Below the pieces are notes generated by a model that had not been told where the DNA came from, did not search any database, and was given only the letters and a program-made list of their open reading frames with translations. Made by a program: the position numbers and the translations under genes. From positions 12,568 to 76,567 of the forward strand of contig JBDNCP010000002.1 of NCBI GenBank assembly GCA_046719575.1: 64,000 nucleotides of DNA, given 5' to 3'. This DNA comes from Thermoleptolyngbya sp046719575. GTDB taxonomy: Bacteria; Cyanobacteriota; Cyanobacteriia; Elainellales; Elainellaceae. Shown piece by piece: positions 35,062-44,656 of the stretch; the stretch's first letter is position 1; the number at the start of each line of letters is the position of its first letter.

Positions 35062-36120
35062 CTACACTTCTACCAGTTCTGGTGAGGCTATCGGCAGGTC
35101 GCTCCAGTCATACTCAGACAGGCGGGCGATCGCCCAGTCCAGCAATTCTAGCCCCTGCTCCAGGTTTTCGATCACCGCTAGTTTGCCCCGCAGCACCGCC
35201 GCATCGGGAAACCCCTTGGCATACCAGGTCATGTGCTTGCGGGCTTGCCGAATGCCGCGATCGCCCTTATATTCCCACAGCATTTCCAGATGGTCGCGGG
35301 CACACTGCATCCGCTCCACCGGGTTTGGTGGCCGGCGCAACTCGCCCGTTTTCAGGAAATGATCCACCTCGCCCACCAAAAAGGGGTAGCCCAGCGTGCC
35401 GCGTGAACACATCACGCCGTCTGCGCCCGTTTCTTCCAGACAGCGTACCGCCGCCTCCACCGAAAAAATATCGCCATTGGCAATCACGGGAATCGACAGC
35501 GCCGATTTTACCTTGCCAATCCACTCCCAGCGGGCAGCACCGTTGTAGCCCTGGGCGCGGGTGCGGCCGTGCAGCGTCAGCATTTGCGCGCCTGCGTCTT
35601 CCATGCGGCGGGCAAATTCCACCGCGTTGATTTCTTGGTCGCTCCAGCCGATGCGCGTTTTGACGGTGACAGGCACATTGACTGCCTGCACCACCGAGCG
35701 CACAATTTCCGCCGCCAGTTCCGGTTGCCGCAGCAGGGAGGAACCGCCGCCGTTTTTGGTGATCTTGTTCACCGGACAGCCCATGTTGATGTCTACGGTG
35801 TCCGCGCCTTCATCCACAGCTTTTTGCGCGGCCTCTGCCAAAAAGTCTGGCCGACAGTCAAATAGCTGAATGCTAATGGGCCGCTCGGCGGGATCGACTT
35901 CCATAATCTTGGGAAGCTGTTTGACGTAGTGCAGCCCCGTCGCGTTCACCATTTCGGTATACATCATGGAGTCGGGCGCATATCGCCGCACCAGCCGCCG
36001 AAACACCAGATCCGTCACGCCCGACAGGGGCGACTGCAACACGCGGCTTTGCACCTCAAAGCTGCCGATTTTGAGCGGCGAGGCGAGGCGTTGCTTTAGC
36101 TCTGGTGATAGCGTAATCAT
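35062..36120 (-). CDS. dusB: tRNA-dihydrouridine synthase B
   Basis: A 352-residue flavin-dependent TIM-barrel enzyme that reduces uridine in tRNA. It has LQSPLSGVTDLVFR at the FMN-binding start, the catalytic cysteine in NMGCPVNKITKNGGGSSLL, and HGRTRAQGYNG, all typical of DusB/NifR3. The ATG at 36120 fits the family; the longer frame to 36165 is an N-terminal extension with no support. Confidence 0.95.
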   Translation of the reverse strand: MITLSPELKQRLASPLKIGSFEVQSRVLQSPLSGVTDLVFRRLVRRYAPDSMMYTEMVNATGLHYVKQLPKIMEVDPAERPISIQLFDCRPDFLAEAAQKAVDEGADTVDINMGCPVNKITKNGGGSSLLRQPELAAEIVRSVVQAVNVPVTVKTRIGWSDQEINAVEFARRMEDAGAQMLTLHGRTRAQGYNGAARWEWIGKVKSALSIPVIANGDIFSVEAAVRCLEETGADGVMCSRGTLGYPFLVGEVDHFLKTGELRRPPNPVERMQCARDHLEMLWEYKGDRGIRQARKHMTWYAKGFPDAAVLRGKLAVIENLEQGLELLDWAIARLSEYDWSDLPIASPELVEV

Positions 36121-36286
36121 GGGCAGTTGACGGACGGTTGACGAGCCGTTGAAAGAGCGTTTCACCTGGTGGGGGGCGATCGCTCAACTTTTCTCATTAT
36201 GGCAGGTGAGGGGGAGGGGTCAGGCGTTTTGCCGGAATGGTGAGAAGAAGTGCTGTCCGAATGACCGTTCCCCACTGATCACAGCA

Positions 36287-37093
36287 TCACTCCTGCTGCT
36301 GCAAAACCCGAATCACATAGGGAAAGTAGCCATTGTTTCGGTGGGAGCCGATCCAGATTTCGTAGCGGCCGGGGAGCCATTGTCCGGCGATGCCAGGGTT
36401 GAGGCTGAGGTAGTTGTCGTTGCACCAGCTTCCGCCGGGCCCCCTAACGACCAGTGTGGTGTCTTCGGCGCTTTGCACCTGGAGGCTCAAAAACTCAAAT
36501 GGAGCCGTGAGCGTCAGGATGTGGTCGGGCTGGGTGTCTACGAAGCCGAGACAGGGCCCCGTGGCGGTTTCGGGGCGGCCAGCCACGTCGCTGGCGGGAA
36601 TAGGGCCGCCGCTGATGCCGCGGAGGGTTTTGGGTCTGGGATCTGCGCCAGGGGTGAGGGTGAGGTTTTCAAAAATCGGGCTGCCGCCAAACGCAGCGGG
36701 CGATCGCCGTTGGGTGCTGGAGGGAAACTGGGGCGCGGGGCTGGCGGCGGCTGGCGGCGGTTCGGCAGGTGTCGCAGGCTGTGTCTCAACTATCGGAGCT
36801 TCTATCACGGGGGCTTCTGTCGCCGGGGGTTCTGTCACTGGATTTTCTGTCACCGGAGGGTCAGCCGCTGGCGGCTCGGCGGTCGGCGCAGCGATCGCTG
36901 GCTCCGCTGCCTCCTCTTCCCTAGTGGGGAAGGGAACCGCAGGCTGCAACGGCGCCGACGGGGCTGGCTGAGCCTGGGCGATTCCCGCAGGGATGGCCTC
37001 ACGAATCGCGCTGGGCGGGGAGACAGGAAGGGCGATCGCCAGCGGCAGCGCAGCACAGAGAAAAACCCGACGCAAGGTTGCAGAATGAGGCAT
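36287..37093 (-). CDS. Secreted Pro/Ala/Glu-rich protein with C-terminal beta domain
   Basis: A 268-residue protein with a signal peptide (FLCAALPLAIALPV), a low-complexity Pro/Ala/Glu/Thr linker (about 40-130) and a folded C-terminus containing LTLTAPFEFLSLQVQS, VVRGPGGSWCNDNYLS and LPGRYEIWIGSH, which looks like a bacterial pre-peptidase-like or similar periplasmic beta-sandwich domain. The linker could cross peptidoglycan. No enzymatic motif. It is downstream of gltX on the same strand. Confidence 0.75.
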   Translation of the reverse strand: MPHSATLRRVFLCAALPLAIALPVSPPSAIREAIPAGIAQAQPAPSAPLQPAVPFPTREEEAAEPAIAAPTAEPPAADPPVTENPVTEPPATEAPVIEAPIVETQPATPAEPPPAAASPAPQFPSSTQRRSPAAFGGSPIFENLTLTPGADPRPKTLRGISGGPIPASDVAGRPETATGPCLGFVDTQPDHILTLTAPFEFLSLQVQSAEDTTLVVRGPGGSWCNDNYLSLNPGIAGQWLPGRYEIWIGSHRNNGYFPYVIRVLQQQE

Positions 37094-37150
37094 GGCAATT
37101 TGAACCGTGAATTAGCAAACCGTCTAGGTGCTTTTGGAGCGAAGCAGAGA

Positions 37151-38608
37151 CTAGGCAGAGGCCGAGTTGGCGATCGCCAGCGCTTGCGTCAGGCGGGCTT
37201 TGTCGATCTGCCGCTGATGCAGCAGCAGCCAGGATTGCACTAGGTCTGGCCCTTGCAGGTCGCCCGTCAGCGCCGCCCGCAGCGACTTCATCACCACGCC
37301 CTTTTTCACACCCGCCGCTTGTACACCCTGCTGAATCACGTCTTGCACCGTGTCTGGTGTGACGGCGGTCGTCTCCAGCGCCGTCAAGATACCCTGAAGC
37401 GCCGTGCCCACGCTGGGCTGCTGGAGTTGCTGCGTCGCTGCATCCGTAAAGCCCACATCCGGCACAAACAGATAGCGAGTCATCTCCACTGCGTCGTTCA
37501 GCTTCACCAGGCTAGGGCCGACGAGAGCGGCAATTTGCTCTAGCCAGGGGCGATCGCCCGTCGGGTCAAGCTCGTAACCTGCCGCCTGCCACAGGGGAAT
37601 CAGCAGGTCGGTCAGCTCGTCTACAGGCTTGTGGTGAAGGTATTGGCTATTAATCCAGTTGAGCTTGTCCCAGTCAAACTTGGCTCCGGCTTTGTTGACC
37701 CGATCAAAGCTAAATTGTTTCGCGGCTTCTTCCAGCGTGAAGATTTCCGCCATACCTTCTGGTGGCGACCAGCCCAGCAGCGTCATGTAGTTGGCGATCG
37801 CCTCTGGCGTATAGCCCATGTCGCGAAAATCAGAAATTGAGGTCACACCGTCTCGTTTCGACAGCTTTGCGCCCGCCTGGTTCAAAATCAGCGGTGTATG
37901 CCCAAATTCGGGTACGGTCGCGCCTAGCGCCTCGTACAGCAAGATTTGCTTGGGCGTGTTGCCGATGTGGTCTTCGCCACGAATGACGTGGCTAATACCC
38001 ATGTCGATGTCGTCCACCACCACCACAAAGTTATAGAGCGGTGCGCCGATTTCCCCCGCTGCCGAAGCGCGGGCAATCACCATGTCGCCGCCCAAGTCGC
38101 GCCCTTTCCAAGTGACGGTGCCGCGCACCAGGTCATTCCAGGAGATTTCCCGGTCGTCGTCGATTTTGAACCGGATAACGGGCTGGCGACCCTCGGCTAT
38201 GAAGGCGGCTTCCTGCTCCGGCGTTAAATCGCGGTGGCGGTTGTCATAGCGGGGTGCTTCGTTGCGAGCTTTTTGGGCTTCGCGCATCGCGTCCAGTTCT
38301 GCGGGCGTGTCGTAGGCGCGATAAGCTAGCCCTTTGTCCAGCAGTTCTTGAATTTTTTGACGATATAGCTCGGTGCGCTGAGTTTGAAAGACCGGGCCTT
38401 CGTCCCAATTCAGCCCCAGCCATTTCAGCCCGTCGAGGATATTTTCGGTAAATTCCGGGCGCGATCGCTCTAGGTCGGTGTCTTCAATCCGCAGCACAAA
38501 CTGGCCGCCCTCATGACGGGCAAATAGCCAGTTAAACACGGCAGTACGAGCGGTGCCGATGTGGAGTTTTCCGGTGGGACTGGGCGCAATGCGAACGCGA
38601 ACGGACAT
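37151..38608 (-). CDS. gltX: Glutamyl-tRNA synthetase
   Basis: A 485-residue class I synthetase with HIGTAR (HIGH motif) near residue 17 and KLSKRDG (KMSKS loop). It charges tRNA-Glu, which also feeds tetrapyrrole synthesis in cyanobacteria. Length is normal for the bacterial type and no defect is visible. Confidence 0.97.
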   Translation of the reverse strand: MSVRVRIAPSPTGKLHIGTARTAVFNWLFARHEGGQFVLRIEDTDLERSRPEFTENILDGLKWLGLNWDEGPVFQTQRTELYRQKIQELLDKGLAYRAYDTPAELDAMREAQKARNEAPRYDNRHRDLTPEQEAAFIAEGRQPVIRFKIDDDREISWNDLVRGTVTWKGRDLGGDMVIARASAAGEIGAPLYNFVVVVDDIDMGISHVIRGEDHIGNTPKQILLYEALGATVPEFGHTPLILNQAGAKLSKRDGVTSISDFRDMGYTPEAIANYMTLLGWSPPEGMAEIFTLEEAAKQFSFDRVNKAGAKFDWDKLNWINSQYLHHKPVDELTDLLIPLWQAAGYELDPTGDRPWLEQIAALVGPSLVKLNDAVEMTRYLFVPDVGFTDAATQQLQQPSVGTALQGILTALETTAVTPDTVQDVIQQGVQAAGVKKGVVMKSLRAALTGDLQGPDLVQSWLLLHQRQIDKARLTQALAIANSASA

Positions 38609-38853
38609 GTTTTAGGGGTTAGGGGTGAAGGATTGGAGGTTCGGTGGGCGACCGGGGATGGCGTGAGGGAATTGACGGCGATCGCCTCAGCACCACCCGA
38701 CGACGCGCAGCAAACCAACCTTAAAGATTCTAGCGATTCATGGAACCAGACACCGACTCGTTTACCAAACTCGTTTGGAGGAGTTTAGTGATCTGAGAGG
38801 AGTTTGGTGATATGAATTGAGTGCTTCACACAAGTTGCCTCAGGACACTGGGA

Positions 38854-39081
38854 ATGTCGAAATCTGAAACTCTGGATAAACGCTATCCGCATCTCAGCCG
38901 ATTCCTGGCGATTCAAGGCTGGATAGAAATTGGCGCTGATGAGTACAGCACCTCCTTCGTTCGAGCGCTTGATCCCGGCGGCATGGTTTATGAAGGATAA
39001 GAGAGCTATGTCACGTTGGATGACGCGCTGGCAGACTTGGATCAGGGCATAAAAGAGTGTATGAAGGAGCGTTGCATCTAG
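38854..39081 (+). pseudogene. Small conserved-type gene interrupted by an in-frame TAA
   Basis: Seventy-six codons reading MSKSETLDKRYPHLSRFL, GWIEIGADEYSTSF, ALDPGGMVYEG and then stop TAA (38998-39000), after which the frame continues ESYVTLDDALADLDQGI to a TAG at 39079. The parts before and after the TAA read as one small domain, as in short cyanobacterial proteins with the pattern WIEIG..EYS..FVR..D.GG..WEG. A single change from GAA or CAA would repair it. Confidence 0.6.
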
Positions 39082-39175
39082 ACGCAAACCACTCCAGACC
39101 CCACACCTGATTCAACCTGATCAACCGTTAGTCTGTTTTGCTTAATTCTTGCCTAATTTTTGCCTAATGTTAGAA

Positions 39176-39249
39176 CGGGACCGACGGGGCTCGAACCCGC
39201 AACTTCCGCCGTGACAGGGCGGTGCTCTAACCGATTGAACTACGGTCCC
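39176..39249 (-). tRNA. tRNA-Asp (anticodon GTC)
   Basis: A 74-base cloverleaf on the minus strand: acceptor GGGACCG/CGGTCCC, anticodon arm CCGCC-CTGTCAC-GGCGG (anticodon GTC), T arm GCGGG-TTCGAGC-CCCGT with one mismatch-tolerant pair, discriminator G. CCA is not encoded. It stands alone between the pseudogene at 38854 and the RecB-like nuclease gene. Confidence 0.95.
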
Positions 39250-39386
39250 TTGTATTTGGTGCGCCCGTCGAAAGACGCAATCTCTATTGTGTAGATCTGA
39301 GAGCCTTTTGTCAAATGTTTTGAGAAACTTTTTTGTATTTGTAGACGCTGGGTAGACGCTGGCAGTTTAAGTTTAGCAGGAGCGCA

Positions 39387-41141
39387 CTAGTCCGGAAGCG
39401 CCTGGATTTCCTGCGCTTTTTCGGCAATGAACGCCACCAGCCAGTCTTTGACGCGGTGGGTGGCGCGGCAGTCGTCCTCGTTATAGCGCAGGATGGATTC
39501 GAGAAACACGCGATCGCCCGTTTGCAGCCATTGCGCGTACCAGAAAATCGACTGTGCCCCATTAGCATCGGCATCACGCCAGTTGAACCCCAGCCAGCGG
39601 GCGATCGCCTTCAGCGCATAGCTCTCGACGGGCAGCAGCGCCACCTGCGTCACCCAGTCGTGCAGGTCTACAAACCGCGTCAGTACGCTTTCGACCTGCT
39701 CTGGCGCAGCGCCAAACGCCTCTCCCAATCGGCGCACCGTCTGCACTTCGTAGGGGCAAAAATGAAAAATGGGCGCATCGGGATATCGCCCAAACAAGTC
39801 CATCAACTGGTTCCAGACGAGGCGCTCGTCTTCTGGCGTTTCGGCTAGCAGCGCATAAAACTGGTTGTGGCCCTGCGCCCGATCCACCACCAGCACGCCG
39901 TGCAGGTACACTACATTTTGCTCTGGAGCCGATTCAATATCAAAATACAGCTCGACCTCGGCCGTGGGCAAGCTGCGGTGCTTGACCAGATCCATCAGCG
40001 ACCCGTGAGACAGAGACGGATTCAGTAGCGCCTGCTGACTCAGCGTAGCCTGCGCCTGATGCACCAGCTTGTGAGCGACGCTGGGCCCAAAGCCAGGGAG
40101 CATTTCCAACTCTCGAACGGGCGTAGCCGCCAACGCCTCTAGCGTGGTGATCTGCATCTGCTTGAGGTAAACGTAGCGGCTGGGCGTAACACCAGGAAGG
40201 AGAGAAAGATGGCGATCGCTCGTCGCCAGCCCATAGCAAAAGCTATACCAGTGGCAGAGGTCGCAGCGGTTGTGGGCGATAAACACTTCTGGTTCGCGCT
40301 GATTGATCAGCATCTCAGCGCAGGCATAGAGAATTTCCTCCATGCGCGGCAGCAGGTCAACCAAATCCACCGCGTAGGGGCCGCGCTGCCGCAGCATCAG
40401 CCAGCTTGTGTCGCACCATGCCCCCTGCACCGCCGCCAGCACATAGGCATGAAACGCCGCCATCACCTGATAATCGAGCTTGGGACGCTTGCCCAGGCGA
40501 ATATCCGTTGGCACGTAGATCCAGTCGCCAAAGAGGGATTCTCCTGGCTGCCGCACCAGCAAATCCGGGCAACTGACTAGCATCACGCCGTCGCGGTATT
40601 CCGTCAGCAGCACGCCGCGAGAAATGCGCTCGACACCCTGCTGCATCAGCGCCAGGGTCTTCTCCGCGCCCGCCGCCCAGTTCGAGCGGGGATAATCGGC
40701 TTCGTGAATCACGGCATCTTGCAAAATTTCGCGGCGGTGGGCCAGGCTGTCTTGCCGCAGCTTGAGCAAATAATCGCTGGGAGCATCGCAATGGTTCAGA
40801 TCGCCATAGCGGTCGAGGTAGGCGCGGCGATGGCAGCGCTGAAAGCTAAACAGCAGTTCATCGGTGAGCCAGATGGTGTGCGGGCCCGGCGCGGCGCGAA
40901 ATGCGGGATGTTCTCTCGGAGACGGCAACACTGCCTGACCACTGTAGGGGTCTGGCGGGCGATCGCCCCCATATTGTGTTGCATAAGCTTCAGCGGAGTA
41001 TCGAAGCCCCGCATCAGACTGATCAAACTTGAGGATTTCAGGCACCGAAACCAGCGAGGCAGAGTATTCGCTCTCCGCCTCTGATCGTTCAAATCGCGGC
41101 GGATTAACGGACACACCCCTCCAGACTGAGTAGGCAGGCAT
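39387..41141 (-). CDS. TM0106-family RecB-like nuclease
   Basis: A 584-residue putative nuclease. It has a Cas4/RecB-like N-terminal region with a cysteine (FSFQRCHRRAYLD) and later Cys (NRCDLCHWYSFC), suggesting a metal or Fe-S site, a helix-hairpin-helix (LEMLPGFGPSVAHKLV) and a C-terminal DnaQ/RNase H-like region with LYFDIESAPEQN (D-x-E). The first 85 residues are unusual low-complexity sequence and may mean the true start lies downstream, but no ATG is present before TIWLTDELL. DNA repair is a reasonable guess. Confidence 0.88.
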   Translation of the reverse strand: MPAYSVWRGVSVNPPRFERSEAESEYSASLVSVPEILKFDQSDAGLRYSAEAYATQYGGDRPPDPYSGQAVLPSPREHPAFRAAPGPHTIWLTDELLFSFQRCHRRAYLDRYGDLNHCDAPSDYLLKLRQDSLAHRREILQDAVIHEADYPRSNWAAGAEKTLALMQQGVERISRGVLLTEYRDGVMLVSCPDLLVRQPGESLFGDWIYVPTDIRLGKRPKLDYQVMAAFHAYVLAAVQGAWCDTSWLMLRQRGPYAVDLVDLLPRMEEILYACAEMLINQREPEVFIAHNRCDLCHWYSFCYGLATSDRHLSLLPGVTPSRYVYLKQMQITTLEALAATPVRELEMLPGFGPSVAHKLVHQAQATLSQQALLNPSLSHGSLMDLVKHRSLPTAEVELYFDIESAPEQNVVYLHGVLVVDRAQGHNQFYALLAETPEDERLVWNQLMDLFGRYPDAPIFHFCPYEVQTVRRLGEAFGAAPEQVESVLTRFVDLHDWVTQVALLPVESYALKAIARWLGFNWRDADANGAQSIFWYAQWLQTGDRVFLESILRYNEDDCRATHRVKDWLVAFIAEKAQEIQALPD

Positions 41142-41407
41142 CGGGTCGCTGCCTCAGTCTTGTGGAAACCTGGAGGTGGGTCGGTCGGCTCGGTAGCATC
41201 ATGCAGGCAAGCGTTTTCCTACTCCTTCATGACTCTACCTTGATCTGGAAAAATCTGCACGGGATTTGTGCAATTGGCAGCAGTTTGTCTTGCGGCGCTT
41301 GTCTTGCAGCGCCAAAGCAAAAGATGGGAACATCGGCAAAGGCATTGCAGAATCCCAACGCCCCACGCCGCTTTCAAATTCAAAATTCTCTAGCTGCTAC
41401 GCTCGCC

Positions 41408-42418
41408 TCACCACTCGTCAGCGCGATAGAACCGATCCGCTAGATCGCCCACCTGTTCTCGAATAAACGCAATTTCCTCCGCCGAAAGCTTGTCCTTCCA
41501 GGTGTAGGCGTTGGCTTTGCCGTTGCGCTTCAGGGCAAGCAGCAACGGCTCTACCAAGGGATTTTTTTTGTCGGGATTTTTTTTGTCGGGATTTTTGTCG
41601 TCGCTGTAGTACGTGATTTCTCGCTGCACGTCGTCGCCGAAGTCCAGCCCCAATTGGTCAAAGATTTGCCGAAAGCCCTCCAGCGGCTCCAGCGACAGGT
41701 CTTCATGCCGCACAAACTGCCAGTGAGGAAACTGATCCTGGTAGGTGGCGATGCGATAGTGAATCAGCTTCCACAGCAGCGCCGCGTGTTCCAAAATCGA
41801 GCGCCCATGTCCACCACCCGGCACCTCGTCTCCGGCGATGAATTCCTCAATTTCTGCTGCGAAAGGATGCAAATGATCGCGCATCAGCAGCGGCTGGTCG
41901 AGAAAATGGCGGAAGTTGTGGAACCAGCCCGCTTTTTTCAAGCTGTAGGCAAAGGCAGCAGGGTGACGAATCATCACCACCACATCCATGTCGAACCGGG
42001 TCGCCAGCCAGTCGGCAGAAAAGAGGGCGATCGGGTCTTTGAGCAAGGGACGGCAGCCCGCTGCCCGACTTTTGACAAAAAAAGCGCGATCCTCTAAGAC
42101 TTTGCGGCGATATTCGGCATCGTTCACCAGCTTCCAACTGGGGATTAGGTTGTATTGCAGCCGCACCGTTTTCTCAAAAAAGCGGCGATATTGGGCTTCG
42201 TTGTCGGCGCAGATGTATTGAAACCAGTAGTCCCACTGTGCGCCGCAAAAGCCCAGATTGTGATCCAGATGAAACGGCTCGTGAATATAGGCGACCTGGG
42301 GCGAAGCGCCAATCATCAGCCCCACCCAGGTTGAGCCAGAACGGTGGGAACCCGTTACCAGAATCGGTTTTGGAATGGGTTTTGGAAAGGCTCTGCCCAT
42401 AGCGCTACGAACTGGCAC
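41408..42418 (-). CDS. Sulfotransferase-like protein
   Basis: A 336-residue protein with the 5'-phosphosulfate loop TGSHRSGSTWVGLM near the N-terminus and DMDVVVMIRHPAAFAYSLKK, the 3'-phosphate-binding segment, both typical of PAPS-dependent sulfotransferases. A repeat NPDKKNPDKKNP (coded with two runs of eight A) interrupts the C-terminal half. It starts 3 bp after the DUF3177-like gene, so the two are coupled. Start is GTG 42418; an ATG at 42400 is an alternative. The acceptor is unknown. Confidence 0.85.
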   Translation of the reverse strand: MPVRSAMGRAFPKPIPKPILVTGSHRSGSTWVGLMIGASPQVAYIHEPFHLDHNLGFCGAQWDYWFQYICADNEAQYRRFFEKTVRLQYNLIPSWKLVNDAEYRRKVLEDRAFFVKSRAAGCRPLLKDPIALFSADWLATRFDMDVVVMIRHPAAFAYSLKKAGWFHNFRHFLDQPLLMRDHLHPFAAEIEEFIAGDEVPGGGHGRSILEHAALLWKLIHYRIATYQDQFPHWQFVRHEDLSLEPLEGFRQIFDQLGLDFGDDVQREITYYSDDKNPDKKNPDKKNPLVEPLLLALKRNGKANAYTWKDKLSAEEIAFIREQVGDLADRFYRADEW

Positions 42419-42421
42419 GGG

Positions 42422-43015
42422 CTATTGCTCGATGGCGGAACGTCCCTGCCGCCCCAGCCGCACGATGACAAAGTGCCCAAAGTAAATCAGGTAAATAATC
42501 AGCCCCACAATGCCCAAAAAGCCCAGGAAGGGCGGGCGATAGTTGGCATGGAGAACGTCTTTGTAAATCAATGGAGCTTCGCGCCACACCTGACAAAAGG
42601 GCGTTTGGTAGCGGGTGTCGGAAAAGGCGCACTGCAAAAAAGGAAGCGTGGCGATCGCCCCTAGCGTGCTGTAGATCGTCAGCGCCCAGCGCCAGGTGGT
42701 GAACAAAAACTTCAGCGGGCTAGAGCGCTGGTCGTCGATTTCTTCGTTCAAGTCCACCCAAAACCACAGCCCGATGGGAATCAAAATCCGCGCTAAAAAC
42801 GATGCCAAAAACCCGATCTTCAAGTCGCCAATGAGCAGATAAACCGTAACTGCCAGCAGGCTAGAGACGCGCCAATAAATAATCAGCAGCCGCTGGATGG
42901 CTTCTGCCTGCTTCACCGTCGCCCAGATTAGCAAGATCAGCGGCAACACGACGGCAAACAGCACCGCCAAGCGATAGTCCATCCAAACTAGAGAACGTAG
43001 AAGATCGGGAGACAT
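42422..43015 (-). CDS. DUF3177-like cyanobacterial membrane protein
   Basis: A 197-residue protein with about five hydrophobic segments (near 10-30, 42-60, 65-85, 100-120, 165-185). MSPDLLRSLVWMDYRLAVLF and the rest match what I know as DUF3177, restricted to cyanobacteria, of unknown function. ATG 43015 fits the family; a longer frame runs to 43069. It overlaps no other gene and is 3 bp upstream of the sulfotransferase start. Confidence 0.85.
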   Translation of the reverse strand: MSPDLLRSLVWMDYRLAVLFAVVLPLILLIWATVKQAEAIQRLLIIYWRVSSLLAVTVYLLIGDLKIGFLASFLARILIPIGLWFWVDLNEEIDDQRSSPLKFLFTTWRWALTIYSTLGAIATLPFLQCAFSDTRYQTPFCQVWREAPLIYKDVLHANYRPPFLGFLGIVGLIIYLIYFGHFVIVRLGRQGRSAIEQ

Positions 43016-43724
43016 GAATCCACAAGATGAAAGTAACAAAGGCGCAGACTTGTGAATCCCCAGTTTCAAAACGGAGAATCACAGAGCCTTATCCAGTGTA
43101 AGACCTTACCGGAACTCGGCCCACAGATTTCTGCTACAGCTTTCACGCTGCACAAAAAATTCGGCTTTCACGCTGTGAAACTGTAGCAAACTGTAGCGCT
43201 GCCGATCCAGAGTGCCGCTATAACAGCAGCCTAATTTTGCCAAGAAAAATGCCTGACCTTATAAGCCCCCAAGGTCAGGCAGTTTACCTGTAAGGACGCC
43301 TTCTGAGCAGGAACCCTAACGATTCAATTGCCCCCTAATCGCTAGCGTTCCGAATGCGTTCTCCAGAGTTACCCACATTCTGCAATTTCTTGAATTCAAT
43401 TCCCCTGAGATTTTTACTGAACTCTGGCGGGTCGTTTTGCAAAAAGGTCGCAGCGGATACGGGAATTTCCATTGACAAATTTATGACTTGTCGAGTAGCT
43501 GATTAGCTGTTTTCGGATTGTGCAGGCAGAAATGGGCTGCACGCGCTCAGGAGTCTGAAAATCTGAGCCGACCTGACCTTGTTCAGCAACTATTCTAGGC
43601 TGACAAATGCTAGGCTCGAAAAAATGCTGCTTGTCAGGGCATTTCTTGCCAGGGCATTTGATGGTCTGCATCAAGGCTTACGCTGCACTAGAGACTGACT
43701 GAGGGCGATCGCCACTGTTCAACC
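43016..43724. other. Long intergenic region with one strong hairpin
   Basis: GCCTGACCTT (43251-43260) pairs perfectly with AAGGTCAGGC (43271-43280). Sequence upstream has short repeats of CTTTCACGCTG (about 43139-43180). An open frame on the minus strand (43414-43674) does not look coding. A small RNA ended by the hairpin is possible but unproven. The promoters of both flanking genes should be here. Confidence 0.4.
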
Positions 43725-44558
43725 ATGCTCACTCCCATCACCGAAGACGTTTTTAAGCAACTGATTCCTGCGGTCGCCACAGCACAGCAGTATCGCTACT
43801 ATTGGGGCAAGTTTCAGGATGTGCTGAGTCGTGTGTTGATTTCGGTCGTGGGGGCGCTTTTGGGATTGGTGCTGCGGGCAATTTTGCCGCCCAATTTCTG
43901 GTTTGAAATTTTAGAATTCAGCGTGGCGATCATCGCAGGGTTGTACTGGCTATGGGGGCCGGCTTATCAGGCTGGTCGCCGCAATGCCGAATATCGCCGC
44001 TATCCCTATAGTGGCTTCTGGCAGGGCGAAGTGTCTGATGTCTACATTACGGAAGATCTGATCGGCACAGAGGAGCGGGTCAACAAGCAGGGCGAACTGA
44101 TGATTGTGGAGAACCGGGAACGACGACTAAACCTGGAGTTAGCCGATGAGGTGGGCTACCTAGGCAAGGTCAAGGTGCCGCTGATGCGCGACCATCGGGT
44201 CATTCGTCCGGGCGATCGCGCTCAACTCGTGGTCATTTCAAACCGCCCCGACCTCGACCCAATTTTGGAGCTATCCGACGTGTACATGGCGGACTATGGG
44301 CTGTGGGTCAGCGACTATCCCTACTTGAACCGGGAGGTGTTTGCAGAAGTCAGCAAGCAGTTGGGCCGCCGCACCAGCGAACCCGGCCCAAAGCGCCGCC
44401 GCGATCGCACCAGCGAGCCTGCTTACGACCCTGGTTTCTACGAAGCACCGCCGCGCCGCCCTGAGCGCCCTATCCGTCCCCGCCAAGCTGACAATCTGCG
44501 CCCGGAGCCGCCCCGCAGCCGCCCACCCAAACGCCGCACGCCCCGTCGCGAGTTTTGA
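43725..44558 (+). CDS. Conserved-type cyanobacterial membrane protein of unknown function
   Basis: A 277-residue protein with two hydrophobic segments near the N-terminus (about 36-56 and 60-80), a central soluble domain (about 95-210) and an Arg/Pro-rich basic tail (about 215-277: RRRDRTSEPAYDPG, RRPERPIRPRQADN). Similar proteins are sometimes labelled phosphate ABC transporter permease, but I see no such permease signature. The tail may bind nucleic acid or acidic partners. Confidence 0.75.
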   Translation: MLTPITEDVFKQLIPAVATAQQYRYYWGKFQDVLSRVLISVVGALLGLVLRAILPPNFWFEILEFSVAIIAGLYWLWGPAYQAGRRNAEYRRYPYSGFWQGEVSDVYITEDLIGTEERVNKQGELMIVENRERRLNLELADEVGYLGKVKVPLMRDHRVIRPGDRAQLVVISNRPDLDPILELSDVYMADYGLWVSDYPYLNREVFAEVSKQLGRRTSEPGPKRRRDRTSEPAYDPGFYEAPPRRPERPIRPRQADNLRPEPPRSRPPKRRTPRREF

Positions 44559-44592
44559 TATTCGGTCTGAGCCATATTCTGAGCCATAAAAC

Positions 44593-44630
44593 AAGGAGAC
44601 TGCCTGGCTCTGGGCCAGGCAGCCCTCCTT
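44593..44630. terminator. Bidirectional-type terminator hairpin
   Basis: AAGGAG-a-CTGCCTGGC pairs with GCCAGGCAG-cc-CTCCTT in the 98 bp between convergent genes (the basic-tailed membrane protein and PSRP-3). Both ends are only weakly followed by T, so efficiency is uncertain. Confidence 0.6.
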
Positions 44631-44656
44631 CAGGGTTATGCAACCACAGCAGATGC

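Noticed and set aside
43414..43674. 86-codon open frame on the minus strand
   Set aside because: Unusual residue mix, no ribosome binding site, no neighbour in the same direction close by.
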